A stretch of DNA of 40,181 bases, from contig JAAYJD010000189.1 of NCBI GenBank assembly GCA_012523135.1, positions 1 through 40,181 of the forward strand, given 5' to 3'. Below the pieces are notes generated by a model. The model had not been told where the DNA came from and did no database searches. It saw only the letters and a program-made list of their open reading frames with translations. Positions within the stretch are counted from its first letter, which is position 1. Each line of letters begins with the position of its first letter. A program made the position numbers and the translations under genes. The stretch comes from Clostridiaceae bacterium. GTDB taxonomy: Bacteria > Bacillota > Clostridia > Saccharofermentanales > UBA5734. Positions 7,736 through 15,173 of this stretch are shown here, piece by piece.

Positions 7736-9235
7736 ATGAACAAAAAAGAAATCAAAACCGTGCTCAAGCAGCTTGATCGCATGCCGCTGCCAGATAAAGA
7801 GCCTATCCTGGCTCGTTGTGCGATCCAGGACCTGTCCTGCAGCCAGGCCGAGCCAAAGCCCAACCGCCGCCTGCGGCTTAAGCCCGTTCTGGCATCGCTC
7901 GTTGCCCTGGGGATCCTCCTTTCCGGCGCGACGGTGTACGCAACCGTCGCGGAAGCTCGTGACTACGCGGCGGCAATCACCTTTTTCAATGCCCATAACT
8001 TGCCCCTGGACGGGCTTTCGCGCAGCGAAGTCAAACACGTCTACCGCGACATCAGCACCGGCACTTTTACATTCGGCAAGACCGCGGCGGTGATCACGAG
8101 CAGTGTCAGCGGTTACGATCTCTTCCAGGCGGAACCGACACCCGAGGATCTGGCCGCGCTGTGGCAGGTTAAAAACGGCAACCACACCGGGCCCGCCTTT
8201 TTACCGGGTCAAGATGACGGCGTGACCTACCGGATTTCCTATACGGAACGCCTCGATGAGAAACTCGGCTTTAACGTGACCGACCAAAGCATGATCCAGA
8301 AAATGGTCGACGGCCAGCCGGTTTGGGAGGCATCGTTCAAGCATCGCTGGCTTGACAGCTATGCCGTTCTGGGCGATGCGGTGGTCGTGTACGGGCAGAC
8401 CCCGACCTGGTCGTCCGAGCAGACCGCGTATGCCTGGCTGGCCCTGGTGGATAACGACGGACGTATCTGCTGGCAGCACGTGATGGACAATGGCTTCAAG
8501 CAAGAATACATCGGCGCGGTCCTGCCGGATGAGGACGGCCTGGCCGTGTTCAGCCGCGGTAACCTGGAGGTTTTCTGCCTGTCCCGCTTCGACCTGGCAG
8601 GCAGCCGCACCCACTTCAGCCAGACCAAAATCGGCAATTACGGCATCCGCAACGCAGCGCGGCTCGGCGACGGCTACCTCGTGCAACTGCTCGATTACGC
8701 CCAGGGCGACCGCCTGATCCAGGTGGCACGCGACGGGACCCTGGCGGATGCCTATACCTACGGTTCAGAGGATGAGAACTACTTTATCGCCGACATGGTT
8801 GCGTTCGCCGGACAGGTCTGCTTGAGCGCGTATGCGGTCCCCCGCATGGCCGAGGACCTGCCCCGCACCAGCCACTACGAGGTAGGGCCGGTGCTCGAGA
8901 AGATTTTTGCCAGCAAGAATTTTGAGATCAGCAATCAGGAACTGACGCGGCTTGTCCGCGACAACTACACGGCCCTGCTTCTGCTCTGCGACCCGGAATC
9001 GGGCGAGCCGCGGGTGTTCTATTCCGTCGCCGGGTCCCTGGGTGCGGCACTTTCGCTGAACGAAAATGGCGAGCTGGTCTGGGAAGTGGAGAGCATCACC
9101 GACACATTTTTGTCCATGGCAACGTCCTCGTTCACCATCGGCGGCGCCAGCACCGTCTACCGCTACACCTTTGATGCGGCCGGCACCCTCCTGAGCCAGG
9201 AGAAAACCGGGATCGCGGCGCCATTTCGCAAGTAG
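7736..9235 (+). CDS. Membrane-anchored anti-sigma-like protein with large extracytoplasmic domain
   Basis: The 499-residue protein has a 49-residue basic cytosolic segment, one transmembrane helix (about 50-71, LASLVALGILLSGATVYA) and a 425-residue exported domain. The cytosolic start, MNKKEIKTVLKQL followed by a PLPDKEPIL segment, resembles the short sigma-binding region of clostridial anti-sigma proteins. The gene directly follows the ECF sigma gene (AAGGAG at 7721-7726, ATG at 7736), which is the main support for an anti-sigma role. The exported part has repeated beta-strand blocks with DG/DEDG turns and may form a propeller-like sensor domain (WLALVDNDGRICWQ, VLPDEDGLAVFSRG, LGDGYLVQLLDY). 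No enzymatic motif is seen. The frame is open further upstream to 7667, but that would overlap the sigma gene and lacks a ribosome binding site. Confidence 0.7.
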   Translation: MNKKEIKTVLKQLDRMPLPDKEPILARCAIQDLSCSQAEPKPNRRLRLKPVLASLVALGILLSGATVYATVAEARDYAAAITFFNAHNLPLDGLSRSEVKHVYRDISTGTFTFGKTAAVITSSVSGYDLFQAEPTPEDLAALWQVKNGNHTGPAFLPGQDDGVTYRISYTERLDEKLGFNVTDQSMIQKMVDGQPVWEASFKHRWLDSYAVLGDAVVVYGQTPTWSSEQTAYAWLALVDNDGRICWQHVMDNGFKQEYIGAVLPDEDGLAVFSRGNLEVFCLSRFDLAGSRTHFSQTKIGNYGIRNAARLGDGYLVQLLDYAQGDRLIQVARDGTLADAYTYGSEDENYFIADMVAFAGQVCLSAYAVPRMAEDLPRTSHYEVGPVLEKIFASKNFEISNQELTRLVRDNYTALLLLCDPESGEPRVFYSVAGSLGAALSLNENGELVWEVESITDTFLSMATSSFTIGGASTVYRYTFDAAGTLLSQEKTGIAAPFRK

Positions 9236-9244
9236 CATGCCGCA

Positions 9245-9273
9245 TTGCAAGGCCAGGCACCGCTTGCTACAAT
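9245..9273 (+). promoter_or_regulatory. Sigma-A-type promoter for the VOC gene
   Basis: TTGCAA at 9245-9250 and TACAAT at 9268-9273 are separated by 17 bases, with TGC just before the -10 box. The GTG start follows 47 bases later, so the VOC gene can be transcribed apart from the sigma/anti-sigma pair. Confidence 0.6.
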
Positions 9274-9320
9274 CAACCCAGCGACCGGTCACGAAGTCCG
9301 TGACAAGAAAGAGGCAATCT

Positions 9321-10076
9321 GTGATCAAGGAACTCAACCACATCGGTATCCGGGCAGGCGATTTCGATTATGCGCTCGCGTTTTACCAGCAAACACTGGG
9401 CGGCACGATCATCCGCGACAGCCGCTCGCTGGACGGCAAAAGCAGTTTCGTCTACATCCAGCTTGGCGACGGCGTCATCGAGCTTTTAAGCAGCAAACCG
9501 GGCGAAACCAACCTGGGGCTGCAGCATGTCGCCTTTCTCGTCAACGAGGACCTGAATCGTGTTTACGAGGCGTTGCTGGCGCAAGGGCTTGTCTTCACCG
9601 TTCAACCTCGTCTGGCCGGTTCCGGCAATGGTTACCTGGCCTTTTTCCGCGAACCCGGCGGCGCCGTTTTCGAACTGATCCAGCGCGAGGAGAACATTCG
9701 CATCCCGGGTCTCAAAAACGATGTCCTGCTGGCTTTCGCTTCCAGCACCATCCAGGTCCCCCCCGAATCCTTTGATCGCTGCGCCGCCTTTTACCGCGAC
9801 ACCATGGAATTCAGCTCCGGGCCGGTCCTCGAGACGGCCCAGGGCCGGGTACAGCATTTTCGGCACGGCCGTGATGCGATCGAACTGGCTTTGGGGGCGG
9901 CCGACCAGCCGCTGAACCGGCTGACCTTCCAGGTTGCGAGCTGTTCGGCCCTGCGCGACCGTCTGCTGGAACGAGGTCTATCCTGCACATTGCGCCGGGA
10001 TCCCGGCGCGGAAACGGTCCTCGACGCGGTCGGGCCGGACGGCGTCCGGCTCCGTTTCGTGGAAGCGCCGGTCTAG
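9321..10076 (+). CDS. VOC (glyoxalase/bleomycin-resistance) superfamily protein, two domains
   Basis: The protein has 251 residues and two vicinal-oxygen-chelate domains. The first (about 3-122) carries the complete metal-ligand set of glyoxalase-I-like enzymes: His7, Glu54, His69 and Glu118. The motifs are LNHIGIRAGD, DGVIELL, LQHVAFLV and GAVFELI. It should bind a divalent metal and act on a small hydroxy/keto, thiol-adduct or antibiotic-like substrate. The second (about 136-249) keeps the fold pattern (DRCAAFYRDTMEF, AIELALG, LTFQV) but has lost most ligands, so it is probably structural. GTG at 9321 is chosen because AAAGAGG at 9308-9314 is well placed and the first strand starts immediately; the frame is open from 9237. 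It ends 3 bases before the convergent Phd-Uma2 gene. The physiological substrate is unknown. Confidence 0.82.
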   Translation: MIKELNHIGIRAGDFDYALAFYQQTLGGTIIRDSRSLDGKSSFVYIQLGDGVIELLSSKPGETNLGLQHVAFLVNEDLNRVYEALLAQGLVFTVQPRLAGSGNGYLAFFREPGGAVFELIQREENIRIPGLKNDVLLAFASSTIQVPPESFDRCAAFYRDTMEFSSGPVLETAQGRVQHFRHGRDAIELALGAADQPLNRLTFQVASCSALRDRLLERGLSCTLRRDPGAETVLDAVGPDGVRLRFVEAPV

Positions 10077-10079
10077 CGG

Positions 10080-10796
10080 TCAGTCTGGAAACAGCTCAGG
10101 CAGGCTGACCTGAAGACCCGGGAAACAGGCCGACTCAAGGACCGCTGAACCGACAAATGGCCGGCAATCGGCAATATCGCCGTCGGCAAACGTATACAGG
10201 AGGGCTGTTTTCCGCTCCGGGTCGATCAGCCAGTATTCCCGGACCCCGGTTTGCATGTACAAGTCCAGCTTTTTCAACATGTCCTTGCGCCGGGTCGAGG
10301 GCGAGCTCACTTCCACGACCAGGGCCGGCACGCCGTGGTATTTGCCTTGGGCATCGATTTTGTCGCGGTCGCAGATAACCAGAATGTCCGGCTGGACCAC
10401 GTTGATGTTCGTTTCGCTTTTGAACAGCGTCACATCGAACGGCGCGAACAAAGGCCGGCAGTCTTTACCTTTAAACCAGTTGTAAAACAGGCCATACAGT
10501 TCGCTTAAGGCCGACTGGTGCGCATACATCGGTGACGCGAGCAGGTAAACCTCGCCGTCGATCAGCTCATAACGTTCTTCGCTGGTTTCGACCAGTTCGA
10601 GGTACGCTTCGTAGGACATTTTTTCCGGGACCCGCTCGATTTCAGCTGCGCTGTTCCTGAGCAGAAGCGGCTCGCTGAAGGGCACCAGCCGGGCCACGGC
10701 CTTTCCGTTCTTGGTGATCGTCACCGGATCGTTCTGCAACGCCTGCTTGAGGTATTTGCCGAAGCTGTTTTTAATTTCTGTCGCCGATACATACAC
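10080..10796 (-). CDS. Fusion of Phd/YefM antitoxin domain with Uma2-family nuclease domain
   Basis: The protein has 238 residues in two parts. Residues 1-41 (SATEIKNSFGKYLKQAL, then PVTITKNGKAVARLVPF) are a Phd/YefM antitoxin DNA-binding and dimerisation domain. Residues 59-238 are a Uma2 (DUF820) PD-(D/E)XK-fold domain with YELIDGEV (76-83), QPDILV (135-140), LVVEVSSPSTRRKDMLKK (159-176) and YWLIDPERK, so the proposed active-site acids Asp137 and Glu162 are present. Uma2 proteins are predicted nucleases of unknown role. The fusion puts an autorepressor-type domain on a putative nuclease in one chain. GGGAGG at 10805-10810 favours GTG at 10796 over the open-frame GTG at 10805, which would overlap it. 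The promoter region carries three AACAGC direct repeats. No separate toxin gene is adjacent. Confidence 0.85.
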   Translation of the reverse strand: MYVSATEIKNSFGKYLKQALQNDPVTITKNGKAVARLVPFSEPLLLRNSAAEIERVPEKMSYEAYLELVETSEERYELIDGEVYLLASPMYAHQSALSELYGLFYNWFKGKDCRPLFAPFDVTLFKSETNINVVQPDILVICDRDKIDAQGKYHGVPALVVEVSSPSTRRKDMLKKLDLYMQTGVREYWLIDPERKTALLYTFADGDIADCRPFVGSAVLESACFPGLQVSLPELFPD

Positions 10797-10824
10797 GGTC
10801 AACACCTCCCGTTCTTTTGGCTAT

Positions 10825-10885
10825 ATTATATCATTGTTTAGCTGTTCTAAAAATAATTCAGCTGTTTATTTTTAAAATGGCTGTT
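10825..10885 (-). promoter_or_regulatory. Promoter and three direct repeats upstream of the Phd-Uma2 gene
   Basis: Read on the minus strand, a perfect TATAAT lies at 10830-10825, 29 bases before the GTG start. The hexamer AACAGC occurs at 10846-10841, 10866-10861 and 10885-10880, spaced 20 and 19 bases, close to two helical turns. One copy lies in the spacer between the -10 box and a weak -35 region. This phased array is a plausible operator for the Phd domain. On the plus strand, TATAAT at 10918-10923 may serve the divergent fucosidase gene, though its -35 is poor. Confidence 0.5.
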
Positions 10886-10960
10886 TTGATGTCCTGTACG
10901 TCCGCGCCGTCAGCCGTTATAATGGGTCCAGGCGCATAGCCGCTTGGGGAGGTGTCTGAT

Positions 10961-12157
10961 ATGCAGGAGCAATTCGGACTGTTTGTCCACTGGGGTTTGT
11001 ACGCCCTGACGGCGTACCAGGAACAGGTGCGTGCCCGGTTGCGTTTGCCGCGCGCCGACTACCACCGCCTGATGGCTGCATTCAACCCGGTCCGCTACGA
11101 CCCGGACGCCTGGGTGGATCTGGCCTGGCAGGCGGGCATGCGCTATATCTTCTTCACCGCCAAGCACCACGACGGCTTCTGCCTCTGGGACACGCGCCAG
11201 ACGGATTTCAACATCATGAACACGCCCTACAAGCGCGATGTGCTGCGCCTGCTGGCCGACGCCTGTGATCGCCGGGGCATGAAATTGTCCCTGTACTATT
11301 CGATCCCGGACTGGAACCACCCCAACGCCTACAATCCGGCCAGCTCGCACCAGTGCCCGCCCGAGGCCGGCGACCAGCCGGACACCGTCCGCTACCGCGC
11401 GTTCCTCAAGGAGCAGATCCGGGAACTGCTCACCGGGTACGGGCCGGTCTATACCTTGTTCTGGGATATTCCGCCGCACATCGCCGACCCGGAGATCAAC
11501 GCCTTCGTACGCGCTTTGCAGCCCGGCATCTTGATCAACGACCGTGGCTACGACCCCGGCGACTTTTCGACGCCGGAACGCCAGGTGCCGGACGGAGCCT
11601 GGTTCACGCGGCCGACGGAAGCCTGCCAGTCGGTCGGCCGGCAAAGCTGGGGCTACCGCTTCCAGGAAGACTACTACACGACCCGCTACCTCGCAAGCAG
11701 CATCGACAAAGTGATGGCCATGGGCGGCAGCTACCTGCTGAACGTCGGCCCGATGGCGGACGGCCGCATCGACCCGGTCTCGCAGGAAAAAGTGCGTACG
11801 GTCGGCGACTGGTACACCCGCGTGGCCGAATCTCTGACCGGGATCGAACCGGTTGCGGGAAAGCTGGTCGACAGCTCCGGCAACCAGCCGTTTTTGGCCG
11901 TAGCCCGCGGCAGCACCTGGTATTTGCATTTTTACGATGGCCTGAGCGCCGGCGGTGTCACGCTCAAGCCGGTTCAGGAAAAACCCAAAGAAGTGATCCT
12001 GCTCAACAACGGCCAGCCTGTCGCATACGCCGTCACCACGCTGCCGACCTCCTGGCACTGGGACACGCAGGAACTCGATCAGCCCTGCCTGCACCTGTTC
12101 AACCTGCCGGCGGAATCGTTCTGCCACGAACCGGTCGTGATCAAGATGATCTGGTGA
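10961..12157 (+). CDS. Alpha-L-fucosidase, glycoside hydrolase family 29
   Basis: The 398-residue enzyme hydrolyses terminal alpha-linked L-fucose from glycans with retention of configuration. Family motifs are clear: FGLFVHWG (5-12), YDPDAWVDLAWQAGMRY (46-62), KHHDGFCLWDT (68-78) and YYSIPDW. The strand YTLFWDI carries the probable nucleophile Asp169, and Glu206 in STPERQVP is a candidate acid/base. LLNVGPMADG closes the barrel. A short C-terminal beta domain follows from about 330. There is no signal peptide, so it probably acts on imported oligosaccharides in the cytosol. GGGGAGG at 10946-10952 supports ATG 10961; a GTG at 10952 would overlap it. The end overlaps the minus-strand DUF6429 gene by 17 bases. 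In this family the acid/base position varies, so Glu206 is tentative. Confidence 0.9.
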   Translation: MQEQFGLFVHWGLYALTAYQEQVRARLRLPRADYHRLMAAFNPVRYDPDAWVDLAWQAGMRYIFFTAKHHDGFCLWDTRQTDFNIMNTPYKRDVLRLLADACDRRGMKLSLYYSIPDWNHPNAYNPASSHQCPPEAGDQPDTVRYRAFLKEQIRELLTGYGPVYTLFWDIPPHIADPEINAFVRALQPGILINDRGYDPGDFSTPERQVPDGAWFTRPTEACQSVGRQSWGYRFQEDYYTTRYLASSIDKVMAMGGSYLLNVGPMADGRIDPVSQEKVRTVGDWYTRVAESLTGIEPVAGKLVDSSGNQPFLAVARGSTWYLHFYDGLSAGGVTLKPVQEKPKEVILLNNGQPVAYAVTTLPTSWHWDTQELDQPCLHLFNLPAESFCHEPVVIKMIW

Positions 12158-12446
12158 CGCCGCTGTCCGGAGCCTGGTTCCAGTCCAGCACATGATACCG
12201 TTCCAGCAGCGCGCGAGATCGTTCGAGCCCCTGCCCGGTCAGGAACACGAGCTTGGACCGATGGCTGGTCTGTCCGATCAGCTTCTCGGTTTCCAGGTCG
12301 TTGAGGACGTTAAAATTGTAGCCTTTCCAGGCCAGATCCTGCTTCGGAAACCCCGGCCAGGGCCGTCCTTCTTCCTGGAAGCGGGTCAGGTACATGAGCA
12401 TCAGGGTCAGGTCGTTGATCGCCTGTTTCGTATCGATCTTTTCCAT
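12141..12446 (-). CDS. DUF6429 family protein
   Basis: This 101-residue protein resembles the DUF6429 family: an opening KIDTKQAINDLTLMLMYLTR, then AWKGYNFNVLNDLETEKLIG and LVFLTGQGLERSRALL. The middle and end look like a small winged-helix (VLNDLETEKLIG as recognition region, LVFLTGQGLER as wing), so a nucleic-acid-binding role is possible but not shown. GAGGGGG upstream of the ATG supports the start. It is the last gene of a seven-gene minus-strand cluster, 42 bases after the Cys-motif protein gene, and may be its regulator. No enzymatic residues are visible. Confidence 0.75.
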   Translation of the reverse strand: MEKIDTKQAINDLTLMLMYLTRFQEEGRPWPGFPKQDLAWKGYNFNVLNDLETEKLIGQTSHRSKLVFLTGQGLERSRALLERYHVLDWNQAPDSGVTRSS

Positions 12447-12488
12447 GGTTTTCGGTTCCCCCTCACCGGCCTGTCGCTGACGGCCCGC

Positions 12489-13307
12489 CTACGTTTCCTT
12501 TTCGTCCCCTTCCTGATTGGCAAAAAACAAGAAGAAGTTGCGTTCCAAGTCGTCATCGCTTTTGATCAGCCCGGCGACTTCCCTGATGCGCCGCTTGATC
12601 CGGTAGCTGTACGGAACCTCGGCCAGCAGCTTTTCGAGCGGCGTGCAGATTTTGGCTTTCGGATAACGCTCCAGCTGGCTGAGAATCTCCGTGTACAGGC
12701 GCCGGGTTGTGTTGTTGGACGGCGTACGGGCCAGCTCACGCACGTAAGCCGCCACGGTGCGATCGTCGCGCGGCAGCCAGGACAGTATCTCGACAATCTC
12801 GATCCGAAAAGCCACATCCTCAAGCGAAACGGCCGGCCCAAATCCGTTGTAATAGTCGAAGAAGCGATCACTGGCCTCCTGGTTCCCGTCCCTGATTTGC
12901 ATATAGATGGTCTGCAGCACATCCCTGCGTTCGACTGTCCGGGTTTCCAGAAGCTCCAGGAGCTGGCCGATATCACGGCTCTGCCTCATCTCAAACCGCA
13001 GCATGGCGCCCATGTTGATGTCGTCAGGCAGTTCTTCCATGTCGACTTGCTCGTAATGGTCGCACGCGTCCCGCTGGCTGTCATAGCGCCTGGCCAGGTA
13101 AAGCTCGCGGCAGACCGAAAAGTCCATGTTCTCGACCACGCCTTCGTCATCCCAGTAGGGATCGAAGGCCTTGTCCAGGGAACAGATCCCCATGTCGTTC
13201 TTATCCTGTTCATCCTGGAAATAGAAGGCGCAGTTCTGGCAGACGCGTTCCAGTTCGATGTTTTTTCCATCTTCGCTGTCGAAACCCTCGTATTCTTTTT
13301 TATCCAT
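12489..13307 (-). CDS. Cys-motif protein of unknown function
   Basis: The protein has 272 residues. The N-terminal 85 residues hold Cys23, Cys26, Cys42, Cys66 and Cys82 in the arrangement C-x2-C-x15-C-x23-C, which fits a zinc or iron-sulfur site. The rest (about 90-272) is helical with HEAT-like pairs (EILSWLPRDDRTVAAYVREL, RLYTEILSQLERYP), suggesting a scaffold or binding domain. ATG at 13307 is chosen although the frame is open to 13499: it has GGGTGGGGAT upstream, the Cys-rich domain begins just after, and the upstream stretch is antisense-like shadow of the nitrilase gene. The start lies inside the last 8 bases of the nitrilase gene, which implies translational coupling. I do not recognise the family. 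Confidence 0.7.
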   Translation of the reverse strand: MDKKEYEGFDSEDGKNIELERVCQNCAFYFQDEQDKNDMGICSLDKAFDPYWDDEGVVENMDFSVCRELYLARRYDSQRDACDHYEQVDMEELPDDINMGAMLRFEMRQSRDIGQLLELLETRTVERRDVLQTIYMQIRDGNQEASDRFFDYYNGFGPAVSLEDVAFRIEIVEILSWLPRDDRTVAAYVRELARTPSNNTTRRLYTEILSQLERYPKAKICTPLEKLLAEVPYSYRIKRRIREVAGLIKSDDDLERNFFLFFANQEGDEKET

Positions 13308-14214
13308 CTTGATCCCCACCCGTTTTAACGTTGCTGTTTGGTCTATGGTCTTTGCGGATAAACGGCGCCTGTACGCGGTCGGACACGAGCTGACCGTACA
13401 GGTTTGGGCGCCGGTAGGCGTTGCCGTGCACCTCCCGCTCCCGGTAGCGGCGCAGCTCGCCGAGCGGAAAATCAGCCAGGACAATGCCTTCCGCCTCACC
13501 GGCCTCGACGATCAGGATGTCCCTGGAGCCCGGTTCGCCTTCGCGGTAGGCGATCCCGTCGAAGGCAGAGGAGTGCCCGTTGCAGTCCGGCTGACCCCGG
13601 GCATAGTTGGCGGTGGCGATGCCCAGCATGTTCTCGAAAGCCCTGGTGCGCAGCTGGGCCAGGCGGTTGATCTCCATCGGGCAGGCGTTGGGCACCAGGA
13701 TGATCTCCGCACCCTGCAGCATCAGGATACGCGCGCTTTCCGGAAACTCGCGGTCGTAGCAGATCATGGCCCCGATACGGATCGTGCCAGGACCGATATC
13801 CAGGTCCGCGACAGCGAAACCGTCGCCGGGCGTCAGGTTGCGTTCGGCGTCAAAATCGCAGGTATGGACCTTGGCGTAGGTCAGGGCGCGGCGGCCCAGG
13901 CGGTCAAAGAGCACCAGGGCATTGCGCGGCGAGGGTTCGTACCGCTCCAGGAATGTGATCCCGATCGCCAGATCCAGCTCCCGGGCCAAGTTCCGGAATT
14001 CCAGGACGAACAGATCGTCGCTGGCGATCGCATCGCGTCGCAGTGCGTCGGGAACGGCGGATACGCAGTAGCCGTTGTGCCACATCTCCGGAAACAGGGC
14101 GATATCCGCGCCCATGACTTTGGCCTGCCGGCAGGCGTCGAGGCCTTTGGCCTGGTTGCCCGCCGGACTTCCGGCGGGGACCAGCTGCAGCAGCGCCACG
14201 CGCACCGTTTCCAT
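13300..14214 (-). CDS. Carbon-nitrogen hydrolase (nitrilase superfamily)
   Basis: The 304-residue enzyme has the complete nitrilase catalytic triad: Glu43 in LFPEMWHNGY, Lys115 in TYAKVHTCDF and Cys152 in ICYDREFPESAR. Superfamily members hydrolyse amides, carbamoyl groups or nitriles through a thioester on the Cys. The motif after the Cys (YDREFPE) is more typical of amidases and carbamoylases than of true nitrilases; the substrate is unknown. The protein is cytosolic. It starts 3 bases after the toroid gene and overlaps the Cys-motif gene by 8 bases, so it is co-translated with both. The C-terminal 20 residues (after about 280) are poorly ordered and polar. Confidence 0.9.
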   Translation of the reverse strand: METVRVALLQLVPAGSPAGNQAKGLDACRQAKVMGADIALFPEMWHNGYCVSAVPDALRRDAIASDDLFVLEFRNLARELDLAIGITFLERYEPSPRNALVLFDRLGRRALTYAKVHTCDFDAERNLTPGDGFAVADLDIGPGTIRIGAMICYDREFPESARILMLQGAEIILVPNACPMEINRLAQLRTRAFENMLGIATANYARGQPDCNGHSSAFDGIAYREGEPGSRDILIVEAGEAEGIVLADFPLGELRRYREREVHGNAYRRPNLYGQLVSDRVQAPFIRKDHRPNSNVKTGGDQDG

Positions 14215-14217
14215 GTT

Positions 14218-15144
14218 CTATACCTCTTCTTTCCCGAGTCGTTCCGGGGCAAAGTACCGGATGGCGCACAACGCCTGCAAGGTGATAAACCGGCTGGGAG
14301 CACCGACCGCTTCCATATCAAAGTGGACGGCGCCCTTGTGCCGGTTTTCGAGCTTCCACAGTCCGTCTGCACTTCGCTTGGCAAGCAGCCAGGCCACAGC
14401 CGGCTCCAGGCGGTTGTCTCGGGGCAGCCGGTCTTTTGCCAGACAGGCAAGTGCCCTTAGCAGATCGTAGCGGTAGCGGAACGGGTAGGACAGTTTCCGG
14501 AACCGGGTGTCGGCGTGGTCCAGGAAAAGCCGGTTGTCGAGCAGAAAGGCGACCGCCCGCGCCTGGGTTTCCCGAATGTGCTCGGATAGCGAACGCTCAC
14601 ACCAAGGGCGGTACTGCAGCAGGCCTTCGAGGACGCAGATCGTCGTGTGCGGATCGCCGGTATGGGCGTTCAGATCCCAGGTGAACCCGCCGTCAGGCTT
14701 TTGGGCGGCGAGCAGGTGTTGGGCCAGCATCGCCAGGCGGGGCTCGTCCGGGCAGAAATAGGCGGCGTAGTCCAGCACCATGCCATCGACGCAAATGTCG
14801 CCGGGATGCGGATAGCGGGCCAGATTCAAGCCGCCGGCCGCCAACTGGCAGTCGGCAAGCAGGCGCAAGACCATTGTCCGGCAGGGCTGGAGCGTGGCCG
14901 GAACCCCGAGGTTCTTGAGGTCTTGCAGCGTGTAGTGCGTCGATGTCCACTTGGGCTGGTAATAATAGCGGCCCCAGTGGCCGTCCGGGTTCTGGCAGGA
15001 CAGGAAACGGGCGCCGAATCCTTCCCCGGCGATCCTGTTCTGCAGGGATGTCAGCTGGTGCTCGTCGGAACCCAGATAGTCCCGGCGGGTCAGGTACTGC
15101 AGCGATACATCGCCGGACAGGAGCCACTCGATAGGCTTTGCCAT
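14218..15144 (-). CDS. Alpha/alpha-toroid (prenyltransferase-like repeat) protein
   Basis: The 308-residue protein is built from helix pairs with QW-type turns: SCQNPDGHWG, AAQKPDGGFTWD and AKRSADGLWKL. It should fold as an alpha/alpha toroid like terpene cyclases, prenyltransferase beta subunits and some thioester or lyase proteins. Characteristic cyclase acids (DxDD, DCTAE) are absent, so the activity is not assigned. It resembles the protein at 6113-6955 in design but not closely in sequence. The ATG has GAGGAGAGG upstream. It sits in the middle of a tight operon, 29 bases after the nucleotidyltransferase gene and 3 bases before the nitrilase gene, which argues for a shared pathway. No signal peptide is present. 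Confidence 0.7.
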   Translation of the reverse strand: MAKPIEWLLSGDVSLQYLTRRDYLGSDEHQLTSLQNRIAGEGFGARFLSCQNPDGHWGRYYYQPKWTSTHYTLQDLKNLGVPATLQPCRTMVLRLLADCQLAAGGLNLARYPHPGDICVDGMVLDYAAYFCPDEPRLAMLAQHLLAAQKPDGGFTWDLNAHTGDPHTTICVLEGLLQYRPWCERSLSEHIRETQARAVAFLLDNRLFLDHADTRFRKLSYPFRYRYDLLRALACLAKDRLPRDNRLEPAVAWLLAKRSADGLWKLENRHKGAVHFDMEAVGAPSRFITLQALCAIRYFAPERLGKEEV

Positions 15145-15173
15145 GATACCCTCTCCTCAGTGTAGTCTGGCGG

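Noticed and set aside
10910-12193. 427-residue minus-strand frame opposite the fucosidase gene
   Set aside because: It is the antisense of a clear GH29 gene, has no family motifs, and is rich in the amino acids typical of GC-rich shadow frames.
12192-13328. 378-residue plus-strand frame opposite the DUF6429 and Cys-motif genes
   Set aside because: Antisense of two supported genes, no ribosome binding site and no recognisable domain.
13258-14460. 400-residue plus-strand frame opposite the nitrilase gene
   Set aside because: The opposite strand has a complete nitrilase triad; this frame has no family features.
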